Assembly (NCBI GenBank): GCA_032433595.1
Contig: JASWJB010000093.1
Coordinates: forward strand, 62,001 to 126,000
Length of the DNA stretch: 64,000 bases
Direction: 5' to 3'
Source of the DNA: Conoideocrella luteorostrata
Taxonomy: Eukaryota; Ascomycota; Sordariomycetes; Hypocreales; Clavicipitaceae
In this document: piece after piece, positions 26,799 to 37,088 of the stretch
Layout of the letters: every line of letters starts with the position of its first letter
Numbering within the stretch: position 1 is the stretch's first letter
Position numbers and translations under genes: made by a program
Notes under the pieces: model-generated
What the model saw: the letters and a program-made list of their open reading frames with translations, nothing else
Told to the model about the DNA's origin: nothing
The model's database searches: none

Positions 26799-28925
26799 AT
26801 GGATCAAGCAGACATTCCTGCGCTCTTGGCGCGACTGTCAAGCGATGAAGATGCCGCGCGAAAGATGGCTGTCTTCAAGCTGCAAACATCGATAAACGAC
26901 CCTGCCTTCGCCGACGTCTTCATCTCCTCGGGCGGCCTCGTCGTCTTGCGCGGTCTGATTATGGGATCTGGGGGAAACACGCTCGCCTACTCGCTACAAA
27001 GTCTGACGCGCCTTCTCGAAGTTGATATGGGTTGGGACATATTTGAGGGACCCTCAGCAAGCGCCTTCGTGGAACGCATCGTGGAGCTTATCGTCATCAA
27101 CCCCTTGGTTAATATCCTCAGGGGAGCCATGTCTATTCTTGTTGCTCTGGTCAGCCATTCCCAATCCAGCCAGCCGACGAGCCCAATTGGTCCAACACCG
27201 GGTTCCTTTGGCTTTCGCGCTCTCAAGCCCGCCGTCGCCGTTTATCCTCAATTCTTCGAGCTAGTGATCCAGCAGCTGCAGAGTGCGGACCACGCCCTGT
27301 GCGCAAACGCTCTTATGCTGATCAATGCCCTTATCCGCGATGCGATCTCGAACAGCTCTTCACACTCTAATGGCAGCGGAACAAGCAACGGCGGGGAGGA
27401 CTGGGCAAAGCTTGTCAAGCGTCTACAGGATCTGGGTCTGGTAAAGGCCGTGTACCAGCTGATGCAAAGCTCCTCAATACAGGACTTGGCGCATCCCGTG
27501 CTGGAGTTTCAATCTCTCACCAAGACACTTTTAAGGAAGTGGCGAGAGGTCAGGGTCGACTTGGAAAGGCAGGAACATAGAAGGGCATTGAAGGGGATAC
27601 ACTTGGCTAGTGCGCCGGACAGAGGTGTGAATGGGCACTCCAAAGATGATTCTTTAGAGGGCGGCAAGAAGGATGGTCGAAAGCACAATCCTGAGAAGTG
27701 GAGGAGACTCGGTTTTGAGACGGAGAGTCCCGCGCACGAGTTTGACAGCACCGGATATCTTGGCGTTATGGACTTGACAGACTACGTGCGGAAACATGAA
27801 GATGGATTTCAAAAGTTGCTGCTGGAGCAAGCCATCCGGCCGGCTCGAGAGAGATGTCCGATCGCGAGAGCCAGCTTAGCTGTGACAATGATTTTGTACG
27901 ATCATTTCGAAGTCGATAAGGTCGAACTCGAAGACTCTAAGGGATATCAAGGGGTTGAGGCTAAGGACCACGACAGGCTATTCCGGCCGTTGCTACTTCA
28001 GTGGTCTCGACTGCACATAGCTGGCTTACTTGGATTCTTCCGCATCTGGAAGGCAACAGGTGCGGAGTTGGAGGATTTTGACAAGGTGGCAGAGCTTGTC
28101 CGTATTCTCGTCGAACAGGTCGTGGGCAGGGCTGCCAGGACAAAGAACATCTTGGAGGCAGAGGATGACATTCTGGAATACGACATCGCCCGACTGCGGG
28201 AATTGCAGATGGGGCTCTTGGAACTCTCCTTTGACGACATGTGGGGACAACACCTTTACCAAGTGCGGGAAACGCTCAGGCAAGAGGCCTTGCAGTTCGT
28301 AAAAGAGCAGCGGGTTCGATGCCTTCTGCAAGGCTCATGGTTCTGCAGGCCAGCATCGCACCAGAGAGACCAGGACGAAGACGGATACGAACACGCGCGG
28401 CCGTGGCGATTTGCCAAACTATCCCACAACCGGCGGTATTTGCACTATGCAGACTTTGAGCAGCAGATGGCCCAAGATCCCGGCCTAGACGTCTTGACGC
28501 ACAAGATCGACTTGGGCACCGTCAGCTCAGTGGGCTCCAATGTCTCCGCAGGCGATGACACCAGGAGCAACGGCAGCGGATCTACGGTTCAGAATCTGGC
28601 AAGCCACTCCAAGGCAACAACCAAGATCACCATTTATGCGGCGGAGACGAACAAGCATGGAGAGGCAGAGGAGTACCCGATGCTATCGCTGTGGCCTGTT
28701 AGTCCCAGCCTGGCGTCCGAGTGGCTTGACGGTCTGCTCATGCTGCTGAACCAAGCCCCAATAACGGCTGAGACGAGCAAGTTGATTAATTTGGTGAGCG
28801 ACTACGGATTGAAAATTCGACTGCTCAACGTGAGGATGGACTCTGCGTTTGATGGCCCACCCCCAGGAGCAGGGGTGGTACCAAGTCGAGCGGGACTAGA
28901 CGAGGACTACTTCTTTGAGGTGTAG
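26799..28925 (+). CDS. ELMO/CED-12 family protein
   Basis: ELMO proteins pair with DOCK-type exchange factors to activate Rac/Rho GTPases; the yeast counterpart is Lmo1, partner of Dck1. A single exon encodes 708 aa, a normal length for the family. Residues 1-200 are an armadillo-like helical repeat region (LLARLSSDEDAARKMAVFKL; LVVLRGLIMGSGGNTLAYSL). The middle, about 330-490, fits the ELMO domain. Residues about 500-660 fit the PH domain that follows it (VRCLLQGSWFCRP; WRFAKLSHNRRYLHYADFE), with a Ser/Gly-rich insert near 580-600. The C-terminus lacks a clear Pro-rich SH3-binding tail, though GPPPGAG is present. ATG 26799 is the first Met in the frame and follows a C/T-rich leader. No intron or lesion is seen. 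Confidence 0.9.
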   Translation: MDQADIPALLARLSSDEDAARKMAVFKLQTSINDPAFADVFISSGGLVVLRGLIMGSGGNTLAYSLQSLTRLLEVDMGWDIFEGPSASAFVERIVELIVINPLVNILRGAMSILVALVSHSQSSQPTSPIGPTPGSFGFRALKPAVAVYPQFFELVIQQLQSADHALCANALMLINALIRDAISNSSSHSNGSGTSNGGEDWAKLVKRLQDLGLVKAVYQLMQSSSIQDLAHPVLEFQSLTKTLLRKWREVRVDLERQEHRRALKGIHLASAPDRGVNGHSKDDSLEGGKKDGRKHNPEKWRRLGFETESPAHEFDSTGYLGVMDLTDYVRKHEDGFQKLLLEQAIRPARERCPIARASLAVTMILYDHFEVDKVELEDSKGYQGVEAKDHDRLFRPLLLQWSRLHIAGLLGFFRIWKATGAELEDFDKVAELVRILVEQVVGRAARTKNILEAEDDILEYDIARLRELQMGLLELSFDDMWGQHLYQVRETLRQEALQFVKEQRVRCLLQGSWFCRPASHQRDQDEDGYEHARPWRFAKLSHNRRYLHYADFEQQMAQDPGLDVLTHKIDLGTVSSVGSNVSAGDDTRSNGSGSTVQNLASHSKATTKITIYAAETNKHGEAEEYPMLSLWPVSPSLASEWLDGLLMLLNQAPITAETSKLINLVSDYGLKIRLLNVRMDSAFDGPPPGAGVVPSRAGLDEDYFFEV

Positions 28926-31749
28926 CCTGCAGATGCTACCCGAATATGCGACTATGTGAACATGCGCTTGCTGGATTTCTTCTCCCTGCATTGTAATGCC
29001 CGCTGATACCGTTTTGTTGCCGTTTTGTTGCCGTTGCCGTTGCTGTTGCTGAACAATCACATTCTCATATACCCCCTTCTCCCCCATAACTGTTTATTTG
29101 AAAAAGCTGGAGGGCATTCTCGGCGAGGCTAAAGCGTACTGCCATGCATTTGGAGTTTTCGGCCATTTTCAACACATTAATTAATGAGTATGTATGTAAT
29201 CTAGCATTGACGGGGGATTCCTATTGATATAGTAATATTATATACAAGATGATGAGCGACAGACATATAACTGCGACGTTGGACTGGAAATAGTCTGCGG
29301 ACCAGTTGTTAATGGACGTGGAAGTACTCCGTAAGGCATCTCTACAAGCCAGGTGTTTTGTAAATTAATTCGCAACTGTCATACGAGTTGGGTATCCGCA
29401 CATCTGCAAAGCCGGGGGTCGGATGCCTGGTGTCCTTCCGCATGCATGTGTTAGTTATTAGTTAATTTTGGGAGCACACGAGCTGTTGCGTTTCACCTGT
29501 GCTCTGGCCTGCTAGTAGTCCATACATGTGAGAAGCGTGTCCATCGGAGTCAACGTTCTCATGGGCTTGGTAGCGATAACTTGTGTTACAAAAAGGTGGA
29601 CCGATAATAACAAAGCGAAGGCGTGCATGCAAATGTCTTGGAGCGCCACGTACTGAGCACTTATGTAGTTACATGACCTGCCTTTTTGCAAATACGCATA
29701 CGGAGAACTCCGTACGTACATCTGAATAGCTACCATTCGCTACGGATCGGTAGCTGCATGCCGGACTCAACGGGTCGTGGTCCATACAGGTTCGTACAGC
29801 GACTTCGATGCTTAGGCACAAATGCCGTAGCGCTTTCGACCCAGATACGTCAATCCGCTTTCTACTTGCCACGTTCTCGTCCGATGCCTAGCATGACATT
29901 AGGCTCGGCTCGGCACTGGGGAAGCAGGCAGCCCAAGGTTTCGCTGGTCTTGCGCATTAACGAATCCTGCTTTTGGTGATGCGTAATGCATGTCTCGAAC
30001 GACAAGTGTCTCCTCGACGTCTGGGAAAGCGGTGACCGACGGTGGACTTGGGTGGACATCCAGCGTGCCATGGGTGCCGTGCATGACAAGTGGACGCCCG
30101 GGGGACATATACTCCGTAGTAGTGCTCCGTACGGAGTAGTTACTGGACTACTAGTTCAATGTCGGTGAAGCGAAGCAACAAGCGTGCTTTGGGAAAAGAA
30201 AAACGACGGGGAAAATTGTCTGGTGTCATCTTGTGATTGTAGGCTTTGTAGAGAGGCGAGAGAAAAACCATATCTTGTTCTTGGTCCCTGCAATCTCACC
30301 CTCCTCGTCTTTTCCACCTCCCTCCTACGAGATTGGGGACGGAAGGGATGTGTCTGTCCTTGTTGCACGGCGTACCATTCTCTCCCAGTGCTTGATTGCG
30401 TGGAGGAGTCAACACCAGACTCTGACGGCACGAACTGGCAGTGTTTGGCAGCGCTGGCGGGCCCAGAAAGCTCCGCCGGGCCCAAACACCCTACCGGGAC
30501 TTCCAGATCCCCCAACATCAACCAACAGAGACGTCTGTTTCCCATCATTGAGGTACGTTCAAATTGCAATTGATCCGTTTGGGCCGGCAATGAGGCAGCC
30601 CCGGCTGGGGATTGCCGCGCCTGAATCACCAGACGGTCGAGTAGACGGACTGCTTTCTTGCGCGATGCTTCGCCTCTAGCGAGACTAGGCGAGTGCGTCT
30701 GGAGACCTCAATAACATACTACACACAGTTCTCTCTTGTTTGGCCCCTCACAATGGAATGGGACGGACTAGCTGACTTGCGGGTTATCGTCATTCTAGGC
30801 AGCCCTGTGAACTGAACTGCGATACAGCCATCGTTTTCCCACGTATTCTCACCGTCGCTGACTAAACAAGTCCTGGTCCTTCCTTCTCCCATGTCCCTAC
30901 GGGTCACTGTGGTGGATTCGACCCGTCTTCGCATTCGCCAGTCAAATCACCCCAAATTGGACAGCTTTACCAGTAACTAATTAGAGCCATTCGCCTACGC
31001 AAGCAACGCAAGGGGCAGGTCTCGGACGACGACCAGGCAGCATTATCCAGCTTATCCAGTGCTCCCCTATCAATTGTACACCTTCCTACCCCTGAACAGA
31101 TACAAGGAACCGGCTATCACTTCCTAGCACTTAGGCAACAGGAAAAAAAAAAAGTCTTACCCTTCTTAAGAACCACGATCTCAACACATTGTACTCCGTA
31201 CCTCCATCAATCAATCAACCAACGAACCACAGCGCCTGCGTGTGATTGCGACACACACATTCTTCGCCGCCTCGCCCATACACAGACATTTGTCTTTTCT
31301 ACAGCCCCCATCCCGCCTATACCTGTCCTCTGGTATGTATTACCATCCCTTGCCTCACAAATCGCACCAATCGAATCTTGCCCCCTCCAGTGCATGCCCC
31401 TACTCTGCCGCTCGTTCCTGTCTTTAAAACTACGCACTCTCCTCGCGTTTGGCCTGCCCGCGCAGTCGTTTCTCTTGAATTGAGGAAACCCTTGGATGCG
31501 CGGTGGTGTGCGTTGGTTAGGACAGCTTGGCCTCTTCGTTTCGAGACGAGGGCTGTTGAAAGCAAAGCAGGGGAGCCTTGGCTGACATTGTCTTCGATTA
31601 GTGGCATTGAACGTCCAATTGTTTAAAGTTGCTGCTTTTTACATAGCATCCATTTGATTTCCTAGCAAAATCGATCGAGCATCATTGCCGGGCATCGCAC
31701 ATCGTCAATCTTTTCACTTCGCAAGTAACACCAAAGCAACACCTTCGCC
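28926..31749. other. Long intergenic region, no supported gene
   Basis: About 2.8 kb. The ELMO 3' side has a TTGTTGCCG/TTGCCG triplet-like run at about 29,010-29,052 and an AT-rich stretch at 29,180-29,260. TACGGAGTA-type words occur at 29,325, 29,699-29,714 (imperfect palindrome), 30,110-30,118, 30,124-30,138 and about 31,192. From 31,240 to 31,749 the + strand is C/T rich and is probably the PRA1 leader. No frame has protein character. Confidence 0.5.
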
Positions 31750-32280
31750 ATGGCTCGTATTCAGATCCCCCTCGACGCTCTGACGTCGCGTCTGAACCTC
31801 GGAGAGCGCTTCTCGGGCTTCGGCTCCGGTCCTCTGAGCGGTCGATTTTCCAACCTGCGACCCATCTCCGAGTTTCTCGACTTCAAGCGTCTCTCCAAGC
31901 CAGCCAACTTCAGCGATGCGCAGTCGCGCATCAACTACAACTTGAGCCACTTCTCCAGCAACTATGCCGTCGTTTTTGCCATGCTGAGTCTGTACGCCCT
32001 TCTCACCAACTGGCTCTTACTCTTCGACATCATTCTTGTTGTTGTTGGCATGTGGTTCATCGGACGTCTGGACGGCCGTGATCTGGAAATTGGCACTTTC
32101 CGTGCCACTTCGTCGCAGCTGTATACGGGTCTGCTCATCGTCGCCATCCCTCTGGGTCTGATTGCCTCGCCATTCTCGACCCTGCTCTGGCTGATCGGCG
32201 CTTCTGGCGTGACCATTCTCGGTCATGCCTCATTTATGGACAAGCCAATCGATGAGGCTTTTTCAGGGGAGGCGGTCTAG
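31750..32280 (+). CDS. PRA1/Yip3 family prenylated Rab acceptor
   Basis: PRA1-family proteins are Golgi/ER membrane proteins that bind prenylated Rab GTPases and influence their membrane delivery. The single exon encodes 176 aa, typical for the family. An N-terminal soluble part (1-70) contains RPISEFLDFKRLSKP. Two long hydrophobic hairpins follow: about 71-104 (NYAVVFAMLSLYALLTNWLL) and about 123-160 (LYTGLLIVAIPLGLIASPF), separated by the polar loop GRLDGRDLEIGTFRATSS. The C-terminus DEAFSGEAV is the kind of short acidic tail seen in fungal members. ATG 31750 has a good context (GCCATGG). The stop at 32278-32280 lies inside the open frame of the next gene, which is in another phase (see finding). 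Confidence 0.93.
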   Translation: MARIQIPLDALTSRLNLGERFSGFGSGPLSGRFSNLRPISEFLDFKRLSKPANFSDAQSRINYNLSHFSSNYAVVFAMLSLYALLTNWLLLFDIILVVVGMWFIGRLDGRDLEIGTFRATSSQLYTGLLIVAIPLGLIASPFSTLLWLIGASGVTILGHASFMDKPIDEAFSGEAV

Positions 32281-33605
32281 GTGGTCGGCCGCGAGCTCCC
32301 AAATTTGCGCCCCAATGGGGAAGACCATCGAGGCGCGGGCGGAGGAAAACAGATGGGGATGCTGCGCACTATAGCTCTTGGGACAATGACCCCAGAGTGG
32401 AGGAGTTGGGGACTGAGGGTGAGGATACAGATACACAGGGCGTTGGGTTGGCAGTGCGGCGGCGCAATACGCGCTTTGTTAGCGATTCTCTTAATTTTAC
32501 GGGTATAGACTTGGGTGATCGGACAAGCGGCACATATCGCCGTCAGGAGTTTAGTGATTCGGAAAAAGACGGAGATTCTACTTCGATTGAGGGTGATAGC
32601 GAGGAGGACGATGATGACGAGTTCAGCGACTACTTGTCTAGCCTCAGTCCAGAGGAAAGGGAGGAGGTGCTGCTTCGGTCGGCTTTGCAGTTGATCAGTC
32701 GAGCACAGGCTAATGGTGACACAAATGTGCATCTCAACAAACAGGAGCTCGAGGCTTACGGACGCTATCTAAAGCGTATGGAGGAGGAAGAACGAGCGAG
32801 ACAGAAAAAGAAACGTAACTCGGGAAGCGGGAATGATAAGAAGAAAAGGGCAAAGGAGCAGCGTATGGCTGTGCCACTCACACAGCTCGCTCCCACCTCG
32901 CGGAAGAAGAAATCGTCGCCATCATCATCGGCAGAGCTCCCTCCTCGGCAGGATTCTCTGCCCCGCCAGAGAGCATCTAACGACCTGCCGCCTGATGGTC
33001 GTGATCGACAAGGTTACCCGCCCATGGGCTATTTCCCGCCTCCTTCCGCGTCTCGTACGCGACCAAGGGCTGGGACAACCACCTCGCAACGGCCGTCTGG
33101 TCGTGCTCACAATGAGTACGAATACGCCTCCCGGCCGTCGTCCGCCAGTCGACCACGCTCGTCAAGAGGCTCTCCCCGAGACGAAGCCTCAACCATCAGC
33201 AGTCGATCTCACATTGATCCATTCCAGTTTCAGACAGCGGGTCCGCGCGCGCCATTTCCAGCAGGCGCTGCGGTCGCTTCTAGACGGCATGTGTCGGGTC
33301 CTGAGATTATGTACGAGCAGCGTCGAGGAACGGTGACTCCTGCTGCAGCTAGGAGCCGCCACGGATCCAGGCGGGCCAGCTATGAGGAGTACACCAGCGA
33401 CGAAGGGAACGCGACAAGCGAGGAGAGCACCAGCGATGACCGGGCCAATGGGGCACAAATTCGGGAGCCAGCCAGACAATCGAGAGGTCGGGGAAGGAAC
33501 GCCGTCCTCGTAGTTGAGGAGTCGCCTGAACGCACGAAGAGCAAGAAGAAGTCATCGTCACCGGTGAAGCGAAAACAGGTGGGAGGAAAGAAGAAGAAGA
33601 AGTAA
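32268..33605 (+). CDS. Basic, disordered protein of unknown function; 5' end undefined
   Basis: I do not recognise a family. The frame is open from the stop at 32253-32255 to TAA 33603-33605 and reads as protein throughout (GRPRAPKFAPQWGRPSRRG just after the PRA1 stop). An acidic stretch comes next (EEDDDDEFSDYLSSLSPEER), then a helical, charged segment (LLRSALQLISRAQANGD; YGRYLKRMEEEERARQKKK), then a long Ser/Arg/Pro-rich disordered tail ending in a poly-Lys signal. The first in-frame ATG is at 32778, deep inside the protein-like region, so it is unlikely to be the start. Either a 5' exon is missing from this model (an acceptor-like TTTTTCAG ends at 32266), or initiation is non-AUG, or the assembly has an indel. 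Nuclear localisation is likely from the Lys/Arg clusters. Confidence 0.6.
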   Translation, partial: GGGLGGRPRAPKFAPQWGRPSRRGRRKTDGDAAHYSSWDNDPRVEELGTEGEDTDTQGVGLAVRRRNTRFVSDSLNFTGIDLGDRTSGTYRRQEFSDSEKDGDSTSIEGDSEEDDDDEFSDYLSSLSPEEREEVLLRSALQLISRAQANGDTNVHLNKQELEAYGRYLKRMEEEERARQKKKRNSGSGNDKKKRAKEQRMAVPLTQLAPTSRKKKSSPSSSAELPPRQDSLPRQRASNDLPPDGRDRQGYPPMGYFPPPSASRTRPRAGTTTSQRPSGRAHNEYEYASRPSSASRPRSSRGSPRDEASTISSRSHIDPFQFQTAGPRAPFPAGAAVASRRHVSGPEIMYEQRRGTVTPAAARSRHGSRRASYEEYTSDEGNATSEESTSDDRANGAQIREPARQSRGRGRNAVLVVEESPERTKSKKKSSSPVKRKQVGGKKKKK

Positions 33606-34271
33606 GGCGTGTCAAAAACGTGTCGCTCGCCTGTATATTGTCCGTATCGCACCTACTGAGCATTGATAATATTTACTTGTAATTGGGATTGACGTCCGAC
33701 GCATAAATGTGAATAACGCCGAGTATCTGAGTTGCTCGACGTGATGCAGTAAGCTTTCTAGTCATGAATTCAATGGATAGAATTGTTATTGGACAGAAAT
33801 GCACGAGGTATGCACGAGGTAAGTACGAAGTTGGAAATGGAAATGGAGGCATAAATAACAGCATGGACAAACAAAGTTGGCCTGCTCCGTTGGGCGTTGT
33901 ACATAGTTATGTATGTACTCCGTACGTACTCCTTACACCTATGGAGGTGAGGGACTTGGTGGATAGTCCATCCAGCCAGCTGCGCTACCAACAAGCGTGT
34001 TTGTCGTCGGCGCCCAACCGCAGCCTCGGCTCTGCCCGCACCAAATTAATCCTTGTCCGAGCTCCCAAGGTCTCCATCATGACCAGCTGCCTCCTGGAGA
34101 GAGATAGACCATCAAATATCAACGGGCTCCCTCTACTTTAGTCGCCATATCTCCCCAACCACACCCCTCCCAGCTACCTATTTTTCTCGACTCAACAGCA
34201 GTAGCAGCCGTAGCAGCAGCAGCCCGGCTCATCTATCCACGCCTGGTCGCGCCCCCCGGTAAACCAACAAG
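33606..34271. other. Intergenic region and PEX4 leader
   Basis: These 666 bases hold no supported gene. A TACTCCGTA word lies at 33916-33924. The 80 bases before PEX4 contain a CAG/TAG-triplet run (about 34,195-34,230) within a C-rich leader. Confidence 0.55.
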
Positions 34272-34984
34272 ATGCCTCGCACCAAATCGCCCAGCCGGTC
34301 CACCACCGCCGCCTCTACCACCAGCGCCGGTGGCAGCAGCAGCTCCTCCAAGACAGCCACCAAGCGGCTCATCAAGGAGATGGATGCGTGGCGCAAAGAA
34401 CAGCGTCACGAGAAGGGCATAGAGCGACTCGGCCCAGTCAGCGACAGCAATTTACTGGAGTGGGAGGCCGTGATAAACGGTCGGGGGGTAGGGTCTGGAT
34501 ATGACGGTACGTTTTATATTCTATCCTCTTCCGCTCTCTCTCTCTCCCGCTCTCTCCCCCCCCCCCCCCCTCTCTCTGTCCCTCTGTGTGTTTGTGTGTG
34601 TCTATCTCTCTTTTGACCCCTTTTACTGACTTGGATATTTTTTTCCCCTCCCGCCCAGCCGGCCGGTGGCTCATCTCCGTGTCCGTCCCTCCCACGTACC
34701 CTCTTCAGGCGCCGAAGATGCGCTTCGTCACGCCGATTGTGCACCCGAACATCGCGCTGGCGAACGGTGAGATATGCCTCGACCTGCTGAAGGATGCGTG
34801 GACGCCGGCGTACAGCGTGCTGGAGTGCGTGAGGGCCGTGCGCATGCTGTTGAGCTGTCCGGAGACGGATAGTCCTCTGAACGTGGATGTGGCGGCGTTG
34901 GTGAGGGCCGGGGATGTCGTCGGGGCGAGGAGGCTGGTGGAGTGCTGGTGTGCGGATGACGAGGGGAGGTATGATGGGCCGTGA
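34272..34984 (+). CDS. PEX4: Peroxisomal ubiquitin-conjugating enzyme E2 (Pex4)
   Basis: Pex4 is the E2 anchored at the peroxisome by Pex22 that mono-ubiquitinates the receptor Pex5 on a cysteine, allowing its recycling to the cytosol. Exons are 34272-34506 and 34659-34984, separated by a 152-nt intron (GTACGT donor, CTGAC branch, CAG). The protein is 186 aa, close to yeast Pex4. A Ser/Thr-rich N-terminal extension of about 28 residues precedes the UBC fold. HPN (107-109) and active-site C118 in GEICLDLLKDAWTPAYSV are the Pex4-type catalytic motifs. The splice joins GYD and AGRWLISVSVPPTYP in phase. The intron is unusual for its CT repeats and a 15-base C run (34556-34570). Other E2s lack the LLKDAWTPAYS sequence, so the assignment is fairly firm. 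Confidence 0.9.
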
Positions 34985-35933
34985 GGATGATGGCACGGGG
35001 CGTGCGTGTTCTGGGAGACAGAGATGTGCTGGACGGTGAAAGACTGTTCTGGCTAACTACTTGTGCAATTGTGGGTGGAGGTCTGCAGGATGGATGGACA
35101 GACATGGGAAATTGTTACCTGTATGGAGTTTGGATAGCTTAGTTTCTGGGTCTGTTTGTTTTGGGTTACGACTGCGTTGGGAAAACCACACTGCGGCGGG
35201 CGTGTTGCGGCGCGAATTCTCATTACAAATAACTTGCAATCATGCGCGAGAATCGACTTTTGATGCCTTGAAAGCTTCCATGTACAGCACGTGTGGTATG
35301 AATTTTCTAGCTGCCTCGTCTATCCCAAAACCTGCGCAGTACTGGCCCTTCCCCAAGGTAGACCACTTGTCAGACCACGTTGTGACTACGTGTGTATCTT
35401 AAGGCCATGATAGATAAAACATCTCTATACAAAAAAAAAAAAAAAAAGGAAGGGGGGGAGGGAGTCATCAATAGCAACCATATCCATCTAGCAAAGAGTA
35501 TATATACGCTGTTGCTGGTACTTATACTCCTGCCGAGAAAAGATGTAAGCGGTCGAGATGACCCTGTGCTTCCAGGTGTGTTCTCCAAGCTGCCTTTTGT
35601 ATCGTCCCCTTTTGCAATGATAATAATAAAATAATAAAACATATGCTACATGAACGCCACGCCGCGTAGCTAACTTGACCACAACGCCCAACCATAAACC
35701 CCGAAATGCGGGATGTACAATGTTTCAGCCTCCTCGGTTCTTCACTAGGCCGGTCCTTCGTGTTTCGTCTTGAAGTGGTATGCCAATCATCAAGATGGGA
35801 AGGAGCAGAAGCTAGGACACATCTCCTTCTCTCTCTATATGTGTTGCCCAGCGCGAAATGAATCTCGAGAACTTGCTTTTCTTCTTTTTGATTAACTGTC
35901 TTTATTCATTATAGTGATAGATCTATCTCAAGG
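34985..35933. other. Convergent 3' intergenic region
   Basis: About 950 bases between the convergent ends of PEX4 (+) and MNN9 (-). It includes an A run at about 35,431-35,447 followed by a GA-rich block, and AATAATAAAATAATAAAA near 35,620-35,640, which could serve as a polyadenylation region. No gene is seen. Confidence 0.55.
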
Positions 35934-37088
35934 TTAGCATTTCGGTTCCAATTGTCTTGGGCCGTGTCGAATGGTGGATTTTACCTTGTAATTGGGAAGG
36001 CCATACGGCTGCCATCCTAATCTCTTGGCCATTTTGGCAAATCCCTCAGTCTCGATGAGGTGGTAAAAGGCAAACGGAGGAAACATGGCACCGTCACGGT
36101 GGACGTCAGCCTTGACAAACAGGGCAGTGCCGCCAACACCGTCCAGCGGGATGGCGAGGTTCTTGTCGCCACCGTCAGTAGCTAGGTAGGCCATGAGGGT
36201 GCGGTAGGTGGGCATTTCGGCGTAGCCTTCCAGCAGAATGTCATCAGGGCCCATCTTAGCGGCCATCTGCATGGCGATATCGCTGTCTTGCCAGCTGTTA
36301 AAGTCGTAAGCACGTTCGTCCATCTTCTTTTTCTCGTTGTTGTAGAAGCGCTGGAAGCAATTGGGAACAATGATATCCTTGTCGTACGTGGCAAGATCCT
36401 GAATCAACGTGGCTGGCGTTTCTACAATGTCGGAGTCGAGCCACAGCACCCACGAGGTAGCAGGCCCAAGCGTGGTGAAGAGCAGCGAGTTGCGAGCTTT
36501 AGCCATGACGGCACGTCTATCCTTTTGGTTTGCCATTTTGTGCCGCTCGCTCTCATCCTGCGACTCAATGGCAGGGTCAAAGTCCTGGCGCAGAATGATG
36601 ATGCTCTTGAAGCGATCCTTCTCCGGCCCTCGCTTCTGCGTCTTCTGGATCTGCTGTTGAAGTTCGGCGGTGGCGGCATTGCCTTCCTTTGTTTTGGGAA
36701 GAATAAATCCAAGAGTAATGAGGTCGTGGGGGTAGCTGAGTCGCAGCAGGTTGTCCCAGTACTCCTGGTAGAAGCGGGCCATGGGTGTCAAGATGAGGAT
36801 GTGTTCCTGGTTCTGGATCGGATTAGGCGTGATGGTGACATTGTTAAGATTATATCGAATGACAGGCGGGGGACCGGCTTGGAGTCCAGATTTCGAGCTT
36901 GACTTTTTGTAGGGCGAGGTGGGAGGTGACAGGTGATGCTGGGCGGTGACCGATGACAGCCGGGTCGACGTGGCAGGACTCGAAGGAGATATGAGAAAGA
37001 AGAGGATGAAAATGCAGAGAACAACGCCCAGAATGATGGTACAGGGGTTCGCCTTCTTGAGGCGGACTGACCCCATGGGTCGAGCCAT
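35934..37088 (-). CDS. MNN9: Mannan polymerase subunit Mnn9 (GT62 mannosyltransferase)
   Basis: Mnn9 is a cis-Golgi type II membrane glycosyltransferase. With partners it extends the alpha-1,6-mannan backbone of N-glycans using GDP-mannose. I chose ATG 37088 (MARPMGSVRLKKANP), which gives 384 aa, close to yeast Mnn9. The frame extends upstream to 37274, but that part is Arg/Cys-rich and unlike the family. A short basic cytosolic tail precedes one membrane anchor at about 15-34 (PCTIILGVVLCIFILFFLI), followed by a Ser/Pro stem. The catalytic domain starts with YNLNNVTITPNP and LILTPMARFYQEYWDNLL. The DxD metal-binding motif is D218-S-D220 in WVLWLDSDIVETPATLI. Near the end come GVGGTALFVKADVHRDGAMF and FYHLIETEGFAKMAKRLGW, which match Mnn9 better than Anp1 or Van1. 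No intron is needed. Confidence 0.92.
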   Translation of the reverse strand: MARPMGSVRLKKANPCTIILGVVLCIFILFFLISPSSPATSTRLSSVTAQHHLSPPTSPYKKSSSKSGLQAGPPPVIRYNLNNVTITPNPIQNQEHILILTPMARFYQEYWDNLLRLSYPHDLITLGFILPKTKEGNAATAELQQQIQKTQKRGPEKDRFKSIIILRQDFDPAIESQDESERHKMANQKDRRAVMAKARNSLLFTTLGPATSWVLWLDSDIVETPATLIQDLATYDKDIIVPNCFQRFYNNEKKKMDERAYDFNSWQDSDIAMQMAAKMGPDDILLEGYAEMPTYRTLMAYLATDGGDKNLAIPLDGVGGTALFVKADVHRDGAMFPPFAFYHLIETEGFAKMAKRLGWQPYGLPNYKVKSTIRHGPRQLEPKC

